From Cytobacillus depressus (GTDB lineage Bacteria > Bacillota > Bacilli > Bacillales > Cytobacillaceae): a stretch of DNA of 64,000 nucleotides. The position numbers were made by a program, and so were the translations under genes. Of this stretch, positions 15,988 to 25,429 are shown one piece after another (within the stretch, counting starts at the first letter, position 1; each line of letters starts with the position of its first letter). Under the pieces are notes generated by a model, which searched no databases, had not been told where the DNA came from, and saw only the letters and a list, made by a program, of their open reading frames with translations. The DNA is taken from the NCBI RefSeq assembly GCF_008923245.1, contig NZ_WBOS01000008.1:89807-153806 (forward strand). The letters are read 5' to 3'.

Positions 15988-16185
15988 ATGAAAAATAAAA
16001 GAGTGGATTGTTTTAAGTGTGAATTTTTCTATGTTACTTGGGATCAAAGGTTTCCGAAAGGGTGTAAAGCATTTCAGTTTAAAACGGCAAAGCTGCCTTC
16101 AATAGAAGTGTTTCGAGCATCGGGACAGCCTTGCTTGCGTTTTGAACAGAAAAAAGAAGTTTTACCGCAGATTAACGGGCAGTAA
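15988..16185 (+). CDS. Small four-cysteine protein, likely metal-binding
   Basis: 65 residues with C-x2-C at 8-11 (CFKC), then YVTWDQRFPKGC and SGQPCLRF. The pattern of four cysteines around YxTWD.xFPxGCxAF and PSxxVxxxSGxPCLxF recurs in uncharacterised small proteins of many bacteria and suggests a zinc or Fe-S site; function unknown. A TTG at 15961 is rejected because a -10 TATAAT (15950-15955) predicts transcription starting at about that point, so ATG 15988 is used. The last six codons and the stop lie inside repeat element C, so the natural C-terminus may have been replaced by the element. Confidence 0.7.
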   Translation: MKNKRVDCFKCEFFYVTWDQRFPKGCKAFQFKTAKLPSIEVFRASGQPCLRFEQKKEVLPQINGQ

Positions 16186-16376
16186 GACGTCCACCTTAAC
16201 TTTAGATGAATCGGGGTAGTTTAGTGGAAGGTCAACTGCCCGTAAAGGCCCGATTTAATGACCGCAGACTAAGAGCGCCACGTCCTGTGGCAACGTCTGC
16301 GTGACCCACATCCTGTGGGCCGCAACTAACATTCAGTGGGGGATAAAGGACCCCCCACTGAATGAAGTGTCACTAT
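16167..16376. repeat. Dispersed element C, copy 1
   Basis: About 210 bp, also present at 54518-54727. It begins CGCAGATTAACGGGC and ends near CACTGAATGAAGTGTCAC. It contains inverted pairs CGGGCAGT/ACTGCCCG, GCAGAC/GTCTGC and CATTCAGTGGGG/CCCCACTGAATG. It provides the stop codon of the upstream small gene and ends about 20 bp before the ywdI start. Confidence 0.88.
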
Positions 16377-16394
16377 ACCGAAGAGGTGATTTTA

Positions 16395-16664
16395 TTGAAT
16401 ATTTCTGTCCAGCAACTGCTCTGGAAAATGGAAGAAGAATTAAAAGAAGCAAAGGGGAGTGCAACTTCTGCTAGGCTGCGAGAAAGAGTTCATGCCATTA
16501 AAGCACTTTGTGAATTGATTCTTGATGAACCGGCACAAAATAAGGAGGCTTTTTCCTCTTATGTCCCGCCTACCACACAGCAGGTGCAGTCATCATCCAT
16601 TCAACAGGTAAAGCGAATGGAAATGGATGATGATGCAAACGGCGAATCATTGTTTGATTTTTAA
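16395..16664 (+). CDS. ywdI: YwdI family protein (DUF5327)
   Basis: 89-residue, highly charged helical protein of the YwdI/DUF5327 family, function unknown. A coiled-coil-like helix spans about 3-45 (QQLLWKMEEELKEAKG...), then a Ser/Gln/Pro-rich linker and an acidic end (DDDANGESLFDF). The start is taken as TTG 16395, 6 nt after GAGGTGAT; an ATG at 16362 lies in element C and has no SD. Followed by ywdK, as in B. subtilis. Confidence 0.75.
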   Translation: MNISVQQLLWKMEEELKEAKGSATSARLRERVHAIKALCELILDEPAQNKEAFSSYVPPTTQQVQSSSIQQVKRMEMDDDANGESLFDF

Positions 16665-16796
16665 AATTATCGGTTCGATGAAAGCTTATAGCTTCCTACT
16701 TTCTAGCTGGTAGGATGAATTTTAAAGAGCTCTCATTCAGTAGGGCGAATTTAGTTCGATATTAAAAAAGTCAATAAATATTGTGAGGGAATGAAC

Positions 16797-17168
16797 ATGA
16801 AGTTGTTTATTATTCTAGGAGCATTAAATGCTTTACTGTCAGTGGCATTAGGCGCATTTGGAGCACACGGTCTCGAGAAAACAGTGGAACCGAAGTATTT
16901 AGAAATTTGGAAAACAGGCGTACATTATCAAATGTTTCATGCAGTAGGGCTTTTAGTCATTGGAATACTGCTTGGCAAAGTACCAGCGAGCTCATTATTA
17001 TCTTGGTCCGGCTGGATGATGTTCATCGGAATTATTCTTTTCTCAGGCAGTCTTTACATATTAACGGTTACAAAAATAAGTGTACTGGGTGCTATCACTC
17101 CACTTGGCGGAGTAGCCTTTTTAGTTGCCTGGGTGCTAGTAATTATTGCTGCGGTGAAGTATTTATAA
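16797..17168 (+). CDS. ywdK: YwdK family membrane protein (DUF423)
   Basis: 123-residue membrane protein with four hydrophobic helices and the DUF423 hallmark NALLSVALGAFGAHGLE at the N-terminus and YQMFHAVGLL in the second helix. Function unknown. ATG 16797 is 6 nt from GAGGGA; an ATG two codons earlier touches the SD. Confidence 0.85.
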   Translation: MKLFIILGALNALLSVALGAFGAHGLEKTVEPKYLEIWKTGVHYQMFHAVGLLVIGILLGKVPASSLLSWSGWMMFIGIILFSGSLYILTVTKISVLGAITPLGGVAFLVAWVLVIIAAVKYL

Positions 17169-17386
17169 GAGGGATTTAAAAAAAATGGGGCTGTCCAGAA
17201 AGTCGGATTTTTATGACTTACTGGATGGCTTCTTTCATTAAAATATCTTGAAATGTGTCTGTCATGAAAGAATGAGCACTTTATAGAATGGGTTTATCAA
17301 GTTCTCCGTCTAAAGCAGTCATGACCGCCTATTAACACGTGTTTTCCAAGATGTTCACCTAAAAAGCTAACCAATAAAAGACTATG

Positions 17387-17421
17387 AAAAACGCAAGGCT
17401 AGTAAAATAACCTTGCGTTTC
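17387..17421 (-). terminator. Terminator of gerQ
   Basis: AACGCAAGG / CCTTGCGTT stem; on the minus strand it ends in TTTTTC. The 275-bp gap on its left also holds a long imperfect hairpin at about 17188-17235 after ywdK, perhaps the ywdK terminator or a transposon remnant. Confidence 0.8.
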
Positions 17422-17443
17422 TATCATTAGCTTTAATTTGTCA

Positions 17444-17929
17444 TTACCTTGGGCTATATTGCGACAATAGTCCAGGGGGCGCTGTGAATCCAGGGTATTC
17501 ATATTCAATCGGTTCAGAAAAGGTTACATAATCAACATAAACCATTGGAATTAAATATCTCATTCCTGATTGAGGATCACTTAAAATCACGTGATCTCTA
17601 CCGGCAGCCTCGATAATCCCCTCAAATTTCTTCGCATTCCATTCACTGTTGTTTTCAAAGGTAGCGTATACAGTGACAAGCTTTCCTTTGTTTAAACGGA
17701 GGATGTTTTCTATATAGGATTGCTCAATTGGCAGCATGCCTGGAACTTGTGGGCCATGAACAGGTGCGCCCATCCCTGTAGTTGGCGGGATGGCCATACC
17801 CCCAGTATGCGGCATCACAGGCCGGACTCCTTGTACAGGATTTTGTTGCTGTGCTTGCATACCCGAATAAAGCTGTTGGTACCCGTAGTAAGGTGCAGCA
17901 GCATATGAATTATAATTTGATGGATTCAT
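17444..17929 (-). CDS. gerQ: Spore coat protein GerQ
   Basis: 160-residue coat protein needed for germination, known to anchor the lytic enzyme CwlJ in the coat and to be crosslinked by the transglutaminase Tgl. The first 75 residues are rich in Gln, Tyr, Pro and Gly (YYGYQQLYSGMQAQQQ); the conserved domain follows (SYIENILRLNKGKLVTVYAT, then GRDHVILSDPQSG). ATG 17929 follows GGAGGGG; a longer frame upstream lacks an SD. Position beside ywdK and hemQ matches B. subtilis ywdL. Confidence 0.92.
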   Translation of the reverse strand: MNPSNYNSYAAAPYYGYQQLYSGMQAQQQNPVQGVRPVMPHTGGMAIPPTTGMGAPVHGPQVPGMLPIEQSYIENILRLNKGKLVTVYATFENNSEWNAKKFEGIIEAAGRDHVILSDPQSGMRYLIPMVYVDYVTFSEPIEYEYPGFTAPPGLLSQYSPR

Positions 17930-18269
17930 TTTTTCCCCTCCCAAACTCAAAATGGTACTAAACGTGAAAGACCGCATTGAAAAATTCCTTTAGATCGACT
18001 GTTGGAGTGGAGCTATATATTCATACCAAACTCCGTCCCCATGCATTAATAAGGTAGAGTAATTCCACAAGGGAAGCGCAACTTTTGAGAGAATGTTAGA
18101 AACTTTTCTTTTAAGAAAAACAGGCAAAGACTTAATAAATATGAAGTATCACTCACTATTTCATGAGTATGAGGGGGCATGTTCATTTATGACATTTTAT
18201 TAAGAGGAAAAAAACAAGTTTAGATAGGTTGTGGGCTGAGGGATATATATAGTAATTTGTTTGAAAAAC
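17930..18269. other. Intergenic region upstream of gerQ
   Basis: Non-coding spacer between gerQ and the hemQ terminator; it must hold the sporulation promoter of gerQ, but I found no convincing sigma-E or sigma-K match. No repeats or open frames with an SD. Confidence 0.5.
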
Positions 18270-18296
18270 AAAAAACCCCCAGATTTTCATCTGGGA
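18270..18296 (-). terminator. Terminator of hemQ
   Basis: Minus strand CCCAGATGAAAATCTGGG stem-loop followed by GGTTTTTTG. Confidence 0.85.
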
Positions 18297-18306
18297 GTAG
18301 AATGAA

Positions 18307-19053
18307 TTAATTTACATGAAGAAGCTTAGCAACTTGATCCTCTTCTAGCAGGTTTCCAATATAGAAGGCTCCAAACTCGCCGTAACGCGCACTTACTTCA
18401 TCGAAGCGCATTTCGTAAACAAGTTTTTTGAATTGAAGAGCTTCATCAGAGAATAGAGTGACGCCCCATTCGTAATCATCAAGACCGACAGACCCGGTAA
18501 TAACTTGTCTTACCTTGCCAGCATATTGGCGGCCAATCATGCCGTGGCTGCGCATCATATTACGGCGGTCCTCCATCGGAAGCATATACCAGTTATCATT
18601 GCCTTGGCGGCGTTTGTCCATTGGATAGAAGCAAACATGCTTAGCTTTCGGCAAGATCGGGTAAAGGCGAGCCAAAATTTCAGGGCTTTGATAAGGATCC
18701 TGATCAGATGGAAGATAGTTACTTAATTCAACTATTGATACATAAGAATAAACAGGAACTGTATATTCGGCAAGTTTTGATTTATTGAACTCATTTTCAA
18801 TTTCGTTTAATTCTTCTAAAGTTGGTCGTAAAATCATCATCATAAAATCTGCTTTTTGGCCAACAATTGTATATAATGCATGGCTGCCGTTTTTCTCGCT
18901 TTGAACCCCGTTCCACTTATCAACAAGGGATAAAAACTCTTGAATAGCTGCTTGGCGCTCTTCATTTGAAGTCATTTTCCAAGTCGTCCAATCAATGGCA
19001 CGGAAGTCATGCAAACAATACCAGCCTTCGAGCGTTTTTGCTGCTTCATTCAT
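18307..19053 (-). CDS. hemQ: Coproheme decarboxylase HemQ/ChdC
   Basis: 248-residue enzyme of the chlorite-dismutase fold that decarboxylates coproheme III twice to haem b, the last step of the Gram-positive haem pathway. The catalytic YPMDKRR motif (Y143, K147) and the haem-ligand His (H170 in MRSHGMIGR) are present. Start ATG 19053 follows AGGAG by 7 nt; a GTG at 19062 touches the SD. It is divergent from pta, as in B. subtilis ywfI-pta. Confidence 0.93.
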   Translation of the reverse strand: MNEAAKTLEGWYCLHDFRAIDWTTWKMTSNEERQAAIQEFLSLVDKWNGVQSEKNGSHALYTIVGQKADFMMMILRPTLEELNEIENEFNKSKLAEYTVPVYSYVSIVELSNYLPSDQDPYQSPEILARLYPILPKAKHVCFYPMDKRRQGNDNWYMLPMEDRRNMMRSHGMIGRQYAGKVRQVITGSVGLDDYEWGVTLFSDEALQFKKLVYEMRFDEVSARYGEFGAFYIGNLLEEDQVAKLLHVN

Positions 19054-19337
19054 AACGATCACTCCTATTATGTACTAGAAATGTGGAAGCAATGGAGTAG
19101 GTCATCACTAACTCCCAAAAGCGAGGCTTCCTTTAATATCAACATTACTATAACATAGTTTCTCCAATTAACCTCCTAATAAAACTCAAAAACCAGCACG
19201 AAGTCAGTATAGTGTGACGAAATTGTGGATATTTTGTTAAAGGGAGCTATTGTCATCATTTAAACATAGGAAAATATAAAAAGTGCGAGGATAATAAAAA
19301 TATATCATTATCAAAGTTCCTGATGAGGAGAATGCAA

Positions 19338-20312
19338 ATGATTGACTTATTTCGAAAGCTAAAAGACAAGGTAGAGGGAAAAAATATTAAAATTGTCTTT
19401 TCAGAAGGAACGGATCCACGAATTTTAACAGCGGCTGAAAGGTTAGCTGCAGAAAATATCATCATCCCTATTTTAATTGGCAAGAGAGAAGAGATTATGG
19501 CAAAAGCGCTGGAGTTAAATCTTTCCCTTGCTGGGACAGAAATCTACGATCCTAAATCTGTAATAATAGATGAATTCATAGTAGCTTTTGTTGAAAGAAG
19601 AAAGGGAAAAGCATCGGAAGAGGAAGCGAGGAAAATTCTCTTAGATGAAACTTACTTCGGAACGATGCTCGTTTATAGGAATAAAGCAGATGGACTTGTA
19701 AGCGGGGCTGCCCACTCAACTGCTGATACCGTCCGGCCAGCATTGCAAATTATAAAAACAAAAGAAGGGGTACGAAAAACATCTGGTGTTTTCATCATGG
19801 TTCGCGAGGATAAGAAGTATCTCTTTGCTGACTGCGCCATTAATATTGCCCCAGATAGCCAAGATTTAGCGGAAATCGCGATTGAGACGGCGAAAACAGC
19901 AAAAATGTTCGATATCGAGCCACGAGTAGCGATGCTAAGCTTCTCAACGAAAGGATCCGCCAAATCTCCGGAAACAGAAAAAGTGTCAGAGGCTGTAAAT
20001 GAGGCGAAGAAACGGAATCCACTCCTATTGATTGATGGGGAATTTCAATTTGATGCGGCGTTTGTTCCATCTGTCGCTAAGAAAAAGGCGCCGGATTCGC
20101 CAATTCAAGGCGACGCCAATGTTTTTGTTTTCCCAAATCTAGAAGCGGGTAATATTGGCTATAAAATAGCTCAGCGTCTCGGGAACTTTTCAGCAATTGG
20201 GCCGATTTTACAAGGCTTGAACAAGCCAGTCAATGATCTTTCCCGCGGGTGCAGTGAAGAAGATGTTTATAGGCTAGCATTGATTACGGCGATGCAAGCT
20301 TTGAATGATTAA
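19338..20312 (+). CDS. pta: Phosphate acetyltransferase
   Basis: 324-residue Pta converts acetyl-CoA and phosphate to acetyl phosphate in overflow metabolism. Typical motifs: FSEGTDPRILTAAERL, ADGLVSGAAHSTADTVRPAL, GPILQGLNKPVNDLSRG. Length matches B. subtilis Pta (323). Start ATG 19338 has GAGGAG 7 nt upstream; two earlier ATGs overlap or touch it. Confidence 0.95.
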   Translation: MIDLFRKLKDKVEGKNIKIVFSEGTDPRILTAAERLAAENIIIPILIGKREEIMAKALELNLSLAGTEIYDPKSVIIDEFIVAFVERRKGKASEEEARKILLDETYFGTMLVYRNKADGLVSGAAHSTADTVRPALQIIKTKEGVRKTSGVFIMVREDKKYLFADCAINIAPDSQDLAEIAIETAKTAKMFDIEPRVAMLSFSTKGSAKSPETEKVSEAVNEAKKRNPLLLIDGEFQFDAAFVPSVAKKKAPDSPIQGDANVFVFPNLEAGNIGYKIAQRLGNFSAIGPILQGLNKPVNDLSRGCSEEDVYRLALITAMQALND

Positions 20313-20343
20313 AGCTATTTGCTAAAATGAGGATATTAGAGTA

Positions 20344-20374
20344 GAGCTGATCATCATTGTTCGGCTCTTTTTTT
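20344..20374 (+). terminator. Terminator of pta
   Basis: GAGCTGA / TTCGGCTC stem with one G-U pair followed by nine T. Confidence 0.8.
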
Positions 20375-20409
20375 TCAGCTTTTTAGCTGATATAATGTGG
20401 GGTGGCCAG

Positions 20410-20490
20410 AAGTCGCCGATATATAGGGAAAGTGGCCGATAAAAGTATGAAAGTCACCCATAAATGGTTTGAAAGCAACTAATAAAATGT
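20410..20490. repeat. Short-period (20-22 bp) array, pta-lipL spacer
   Basis: Four degenerate units with GCCGATA, GGCCGATA, ACCCATA and AACTAATA; the ATA falls at 20419, 20439, 20460 and 20482. Same pattern as the arrays at 60.5 and 62.5 kb, but more decayed. Confidence 0.6.
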
Positions 20491-20533
20491 ATTTTTATAC
20501 TAGAAAAGTATCCTCTAAAAAGGAGAACTTAAT

Positions 20534-21370
20534 ATGAATGACCTTTTACTGCAAGAAAAATGGAGAATCATCGATCAATCGGCGTTAGCCGTTCACTTAC
20601 ATGCGACCTATTCATTTGGATTGGATGATACATTGTGCGCATCAGTTGGAGGTGGCATGGCTCCAGCAACTGCAAGAGCATGGGTTCACGATAATACAAT
20701 TGTACTAGGGATTCAGGATACGAAGCTGCCTTATCTTGATGAGGGAATCGACTATTTGGAAAGCGAAGGGTATCGTGTCATCGTACGAAACTCTGGCGGA
20801 CTTGCTGTTGTTTTGGATGAAGGTGTATTAAATTTAACCCTTGTTTTCTCGGAAAATGTTAAAGGCATCGATATTAATCGGGGCTATGACGCTATGTGGA
20901 TGCTCATAAAAGAAATGTTTTTCGATTTTCATATTGAAATAGAAGCGAAAGAGATTGTCGGATCCTATTGTCCGGGGAGCTATGATTTAAGTATAAATGA
21001 TCAAAAGTTTGCTGGGATTTCGCAAAGGCGCCTACGAAATGGAGTGGCTGTGCAAATTTATCTTTGTGTCAATAGAAGCGGAAGTGCCCGTGCGGAAAAA
21101 ATTGGTCGTTTTTATTCCATTTCCAAAAAAGACGTAGACACAAAATTTCAATATCCAAATATCAAGCCTTCAGTCATGGCCTCCTTATCTGAACTATTAC
21201 AAACAAACTTATCGATTCAAGATGTGATGCTTCGCTTTTTGCAAGCCTTGAAAAAGAAAGCAAACTATCTGTTTTCAGGCGAGCTCACAGGCGAAGAAAT
21301 GGCATTGTTTGATGCTTATCATAAACGAATCGTCGAACGAAATGAAAAGGTGCTAGGGGAAGGAAAATAA
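20534..21370 (+). CDS. lipL: Octanoyl-[GcvH]:protein N-octanoyltransferase LipL
   Basis: 278-residue amidotransferase that moves octanoyl groups from GcvH to E2 subunits in the Bacillus lipoate pathway. It has the biotin/lipoate transferase fold ([19 protein letters not shown]), the catalytic Cys C146 in GSYCPGSYD and the invariant K158 in NDQKFAGIS. Gene order pta-lipL matches B. subtilis pta-ywfL. SD AAAAAGGAGAAC precedes the ATG. Confidence 0.93.
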   Translation: MNDLLLQEKWRIIDQSALAVHLHATYSFGLDDTLCASVGGGMAPATARAWVHDNTIVLGIQDTKLPYLDEGIDYLESEGYRVIVRNSGGLAVVLDEGVLNLTLVFSENVKGIDINRGYDAMWMLIKEMFFDFHIEIEAKEIVGSYCPGSYDLSINDQKFAGISQRRLRNGVAVQIYLCVNRSGSARAEKIGRFYSISKKDVDTKFQYPNIKPSVMASLSELLQTNLSIQDVMLRFLQALKKKANYLFSGELTGEEMALFDAYHKRIVERNEKVLGEGK

Positions 21371-21371
21371 A

Positions 21372-21406
21372 GAAAAGCCGTCAACATAATTGTTGCGGCT
21401 TTTCTT
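21372..21406 (+). terminator. Terminator of lipL
   Basis: AAAAGCCG-t-CAACA pairs with TGTTG-CGGCTTTT, then TTCTT. Confidence 0.8.
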
Positions 21407-21459
21407 AATCGAGAATATGCTGTCTTTCTCCTTACTCCCAACTTGGAACTTTTTCTATT

Positions 21460-21704
21460 GTCTAGCTCCACAAGGAATGCTACGGTAGCGATTATCATCG
21501 CACGAGTAAAAGCGTTAGCTTTTAGGAGGAGCGCCTAGCCCCTCGAGGTCATAAGTCAATCTGTCAAGAAGGTGAAGTACAACCTTCTCGCCAGCTTGCC
21601 TTATGCTTGCCGGACTTGCACAGGATGTGCTGACTTCGACGTTTGCCACAGGACGTGGCAGTTTTTAGTCGAAGTTCCCCTCTCCTAGGCGCTTCCGCTT
21701 TTCT
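21460..21704. repeat. Dispersed element A, copy 2 (long form)
   Basis: About 245 bp. Same ends as the short form, but with about 58 bp inserted between GTCTAGCTCCA and GCGCCTAGCCCC, and extra sequence in the 3' part containing GCCACAGGACGTGGC, a hairpin also seen in element C. It stops 2 bp from the rsfA stop codon, so it may act as the 3' end of that transcript. Confidence 0.85.
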
Positions 21705-21706
21705 TT

Positions 21707-22438
21707 TTACTCCGCAACCTTCTCTAAGTTTCCATTTCGGTCCATTTTGAATTTGGTGGCGGGTCTCTCTTCTTCTTCAAAGAGGACGAGCTTACGGGCA
21801 CGATTCATAATTTTCATCAGTGTCTCGTAATCTTCTTGGATCGTGTCTGAATTCTCTTCAAGCTGACTAATTCTTCCTTCCAGTTCTTCATTGCGGCTCT
21901 TAATTTGCGCATTCTCACGCTTCAATCTTTCATTCTCATTTTTTAATATATCTAATTGAATACTCGAATGTTTTAAAGTTTGTAAGTAAGCAATCACATG
22001 ATCAAGGTTCATCTCGGTTCCCCCTGAATAGCTCGTTTCCTCAGAATAGTAAGGGACTGGCAGCGCTTCGATAATTTCCATTGTCTCGGCTTGTTCCTCA
22101 GCTGCTTCCATCATTAAGGCGGTTGTCGTAACAGATTCTACTTCAGCCACAGATGGTACTGGAGGGGAATAGAGTAGCTTCTTCTTGCCACCTTGTTCCT
22201 TTCCAAGCAGTCGATGTCTTTGTTTCCGTTGCTTTTTCGCAAGCTGCAGTGCTTTCTCGTATTGATGCCTCACAACAGCATTCCAGCGAAATCCGCACGC
22301 TGCCGAAGTACGGTCGAGCTTATCACCAACCTCCTCAAAAGCATTTAATTGTGTGCTTCCTTCTCTCACATGTCTTAAAACCGTTTCCGCTAGTAATAAA
22401 TCATTTTCTTCCGTCCATGCATCTTGACGAACTTTCAT
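21707..22438 (-). CDS. rsfA: Prespore-specific regulator RsfA
   Basis: 243-residue RsfA-family transcription factor, which in B. subtilis modulates sigma-F dependent genes in the forespore. The N-terminal Myb/SANT-like segment (residues 5-55: [37 protein letters not shown]) is followed by a basic stretch ([20 protein letters not shown]) and a coiled coil (about 180-225). Start ATG 22438 follows GAGTTGAGG; the open frame extends another 55 codons upstream without an SD. Position matches B. subtilis. Confidence 0.9.
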   Translation of the reverse strand: MKVRQDAWTEENDLLLAETVLRHVREGSTQLNAFEEVGDKLDRTSAACGFRWNAVVRHQYEKALQLAKKQRKQRHRLLGKEQGGKKKLLYSPPVPSVAEVESVTTTALMMEAAEEQAETMEIIEALPVPYYSEETSYSGGTEMNLDHVIAYLQTLKHSSIQLDILKNENERLKRENAQIKSRNEELEGRISQLEENSDTIQEDYETLMKIMNRARKLVLFEEEERPATKFKMDRNGNLEKVAE

Positions 22439-22759
22439 TTCCTCAACTCCCAATTCATTTGCATTTTTACTCCTTAATCTAAGGATGGACAGTTCAGAAG
22501 AAAAATATACAAAGAGAATTATAAGGATAGTAGATTTTTTTATTTTCTTTCGTTTTTCACTAGATAGGTAATGTATACCCTTTAGATTCATATGTTCTAG
22601 CAACGTATTTCACTGCCAGATAATGTGGGCAACTTGCATTGAAAGGAAAGAAGCTGTAAAATACAGCAAGGACAATAATTATTTGTAGCCGCATTGGCTC
22701 ATTTTATATATGAACGATAAATATTTACACGTTCGACCGTAGAAAGGGTTGTAATATAT
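22439..22759. other. Divergent intergenic region, rsfA / DUF1450 gene
   Basis: Contains the two divergent promoters. I could not identify a convincing sigma-F site for rsfA. No repeats. Confidence 0.5.
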
Positions 22760-22984
22760 ATGGCAAACGAATTTCGTGTTTGCGACGATTGTCAGGGTGT
22801 GAATTTAAAAACATTAATCCCTCTATTAAAGAAAATAGATCCGGACGCGAGTATTGAGATTGGCTGCCAGTCCTACTGCGGACCAGGCCGAAAGAAAACA
22901 TTTGCATTCGTGAATAATCGTCCATTAGCCGGTTTAACGGAAGAAGAATTAATGGAAAAAATAAACAAAAAGCTTAAAAAGTAA
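22760..22984 (+). CDS. DUF1450 family protein (YuzB-like)
   Basis: 74 residues with C-x2-C at 8-11 (CDDC) and GCQSYCGPG at about 35-43. DUF1450 proteins, such as B. subtilis YuzB, have a thioredoxin-like fold related to [2Fe-2S] ferredoxins, but their role is unknown. A terminator follows directly. Start ATG at 22760 behind AAAGGG. Confidence 0.82.
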   Translation: MANEFRVCDDCQGVNLKTLIPLLKKIDPDASIEIGCQSYCGPGRKKTFAFVNNRPLAGLTEEELMEKINKKLKK

Positions 22985-23013
22985 AACCACCTTTGAGGTG
23001 GTTTTTGTTTTTC
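22982..23013 (+). terminator. Terminator of the DUF1450 gene
   Basis: AAAACCACCT-ttg-AGGTGGTTTT followed by TGTTTTT; it overlaps the stop codon. Confidence 0.88.
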
Positions 23014-23091
23014 TGAGTTATTTGGGCGGGAAAAGTGTGCAGAAGCCTTTTTCTTTTTACAATTACACGGCTTAATTGGAGAAAAGGTAGT

Positions 23092-23407
23092 CCGCGGTAA
23101 AAGGAGTGAGTTTGCATTGCCTGCAGCAGTGGAAAAAGACGTTCCGTGGTAAAAGGAGTGCGTCTCCATTGCCCGTAGCAGTGGAAAAAGACGTTCCGCG
23201 GTAAAAGGATCGTGTCTCCATTGCCCGCAGCAGTGGGAAAAGTCGTCCCCCGGTAAAAGGAGTGCGTCTCCATTGCCCGTAGCAGTGGAAAAAGACGTTT
23301 CGCGGTAAAAGGATCGTGTCTCCATTGCCCGTAGCTGGGAAAAAGCACGTTCCACGGTAAAAGGGATACATATCGATTGCCCAAAATCGGGAAAAATCAA
23401 CGTTTTT
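23092..23407. repeat. 52-bp tandem array 2 (GGTAA...TTGCC family)
   Basis: GGTAAAAGG starts at 23096, 23148, 23200, 23252, 23304 and 23356, each 52 bp apart; TTGCC follows at 23117 + 52n. As in array 1, GGTAA and TTGCC are 16 bp apart, but the rest of the unit is different (GCAGTGGAAAAAGACGTTCC instead of the C-rich block). Same strand orientation as array 1. The open frames across it are artefacts. Confidence 0.95.
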
Positions 23408-23583
23408 AGCCTATTAATCGCGGTTTAGCAAATTCCAAAAAAAGTAATAAATTTCCCAAAACCTTTTTAACCTTTATACACCTAGGCTTCAGTCGAATTC
23501 TGTAGAAATGACAGAATTTCTGTAGTGAATTGTTGTGGGAATCGGGATATAATAGAGACACATCAGAAAATCGGAGGTAAAAG

Positions 23584-24897
23584 ATGGCATATCCGGTGGA
23601 GAAATTGCGTGAAGAAAAGGTATTTAAAGACCCTGTCCATCGCTATATTCACGTGAGGGATAGAGTAATCTGGGATTTAATTGGAACGAAAGAGTTTCAG
23701 CGTCTTAGACGAATCAAGCAGCTAGGAACTACATATTTAACCTTCCATGGTGCTGAACATAGCCGCTTTAATCATTCATTAGGGGTTTATGAGATTATTC
23801 GGCGAATTGCAGATGATGTCTTTTTTGGCAGGCCGGAATGGAATGAAGATGATCGGCTCCTCTCCCTATGCGCAGCATTACTCCACGATTTAGGACATGG
23901 TCCATTTTCCCATTCATTTGAAAAAGTCTTTGACCTCGACCACGAGCATTTTACAAGAGCTATTATTCTCGGAGACACTGAGGTTCATAAAGTATTGAAA
24001 ACAATTAGTCCGGATTTTCCTATGAAGGTTGCAGAAGTTATTGCGAAAACATCGAAAAACAAGTTAGTAGTGAGCTTAATTTCCAGTCAGATTGATGCTG
24101 ACCGCATGGATTATTTACAAAGAGACGCCTATTTTACAGGGGTTAGCTATGGCCATTTTGATATGGAGCGGATTTTGCGTGTGATGCAGCCAGGAGAAGA
24201 CCAGGTTGTATTTAGACAAAGCGGCATGCACGCGGTTGAGGACTATATTATGAGCCGGTACCAAATGTATTGGCAAGTTTACTTTCACCCTGTTACGCGA
24301 AGTGCAGAGGTTATTTTAACGAAAATTTTGCATCGTGCCAAAGCGTTACTAAGCCAAGGCTATTCCTTTAAATCCTATCCGTATCATTTTTCCTCTATGT
24401 TTAATGGAAAAATCACAGTTGAAGATTATATTAAACTTGATGAAGCCATTATTCTTTATTATTTTCAAATGTGGCAGGAGGAAGAGGATACCATTTTGAA
24501 GGACCTTTGCCGCCGCTTTATGAATCGCAATTTATTTAAATATGCTGAGTTTGACCCAGCAAAGGAATATAAAAAGCTGGCTGAACTGTCCGGCCTGTTT
24601 GCAAAAGCAGGAATTGATCCGGAATATTATCTTGTTGTTGATTCCTCATCCGATCTTCCTTATGACTTTTACCGTCCGGGAGAAGAGGAGGAGCGGCTGC
24701 CGATTCATTTATTAATGAAAAATGGCGAGATTCGAGAGCTTTCCCGAGAATCGGAAATTGTCGATGCGATTTCTGGGAAAAGAAGAACGGATCATAAATT
24801 GTATTATCCAGCTGATTTTGTTAAAGACCATTCAACAGCACCAGCGGTCAAGAAAGAAATTTGCAAGCTGTTAGAAATAGACGAGTCACGGTATTAA
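23584..24897 (+). CDS. ywfO: HD-domain phosphohydrolase YwfO
   Basis: 437-residue HD protein related to dGTP triphosphohydrolases. Metal ligands H64 (RFNHSLG), H101-D102 (LLHDLGHGPFSH) and the distal D in QIDADRMDYL (about 190) are all present. An Enterococcus homologue hydrolyses dNTPs; the substrate in Bacillus is uncertain. Followed at 22 bp by ywgA, as in B. subtilis. SD TCGGAGG. Confidence 0.9.
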   Translation: MAYPVEKLREEKVFKDPVHRYIHVRDRVIWDLIGTKEFQRLRRIKQLGTTYLTFHGAEHSRFNHSLGVYEIIRRIADDVFFGRPEWNEDDRLLSLCAALLHDLGHGPFSHSFEKVFDLDHEHFTRAIILGDTEVHKVLKTISPDFPMKVAEVIAKTSKNKLVVSLISSQIDADRMDYLQRDAYFTGVSYGHFDMERILRVMQPGEDQVVFRQSGMHAVEDYIMSRYQMYWQVYFHPVTRSAEVILTKILHRAKALLSQGYSFKSYPYHFSSMFNGKITVEDYIKLDEAIILYYFQMWQEEEDTILKDLCRRFMNRNLFKYAEFDPAKEYKKLAELSGLFAKAGIDPEYYLVVDSSSDLPYDFYRPGEEEERLPIHLLMKNGEIRELSRESEIVDAISGKRRTDHKLYYPADFVKDHSTAPAVKKEICKLLEIDESRY

Positions 24898-24919
24898 ATG
24901 GAGTAGGAGATGACGAATC

Positions 24920-25429
24920 TTGTTAAAAGATCATGCTAAAATTATTCATGCTATTGCAGCATCAGAGGAAGTGATTGGACGGAAAAGGCTGCAAAAGATG
25001 GTATATATCGCAAAAAAATTAGATTTTCCTTTTCAAGAAAGATTTCAATTTCATTTTTATGGTCCGTACTCAGAAGAGCTCACTTTACGTGTTGAAGAGC
25101 TTTGCAATATGGGCTTTTTAGATGAAGTGAAGGAGAAGAAGGGCGGCTATTATCAGTATCGATATACTTTAACAGAGAACGGCCGTGAATTTTTAAGTCT
25201 TCATAACGAAGTCGCCATGCCTAAACTTCAAGAATGCTTGACTGATATGAACAGCCAAAATGCAAGATTTCTTGAACTTGTTTCGACTATATTGTTTTTT
25301 GACAACCTTCCTAAAGCAGAAGTGAAGGAAAAGGTCTTTACATTAAAAAGCAAGCAACGCTATACAGAGGAAGAAGTGGAAATAGCTTATCAATATATTG
25401 AAAGCTTAAGAGAAAAAGCCGTGCACTAA
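24920..25429 (+). CDS. ywgA: YwgA family protein
   Basis: 169-residue protein with a winged-helix-like N-terminal half (GRKRLQKMVYIAKKLDFPF, FYGPYSEELTLRVEELCNMG) resembling DUF4065/SocA-type antitoxin folds, and a helical C-terminal half. Function unknown; probably co-transcribed with ywfO. The start is TTG 24920, 7 nt after AGGAGATG. The terminator stem begins in the last codons. Confidence 0.85.
   Translation: MLKDHAKIIHAIAASEEVIGRKRLQKMVYIAKKLDFPFQERFQFHFYGPYSEELTLRVEELCNMGFLDEVKEKKGGYYQYRYTLTENGREFLSLHNEVAMPKLQECLTDMNSQNARFLELVSTILFFDNLPKAEVKEKVFTLKSKQRYTEEEVEIAYQYIESLREKAVH

Noticed and set aside
17188..17235. Possible insertion sequence end after ywdK (GGGGCTGTCCAGAAAGTC)
   Set aside because: There is no transposase frame and no matching inverted end nearby; it may be only a hairpin terminator.
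23092..23407. Several overlapping open frames of 70-175 codons in the arrays at 3.4 and 23 kb, giving repeated peptides
   Set aside because: 52 is not a multiple of 3, so each unit is read in a new frame; the frames lack SDs, overlap each other and follow from the repeats alone.
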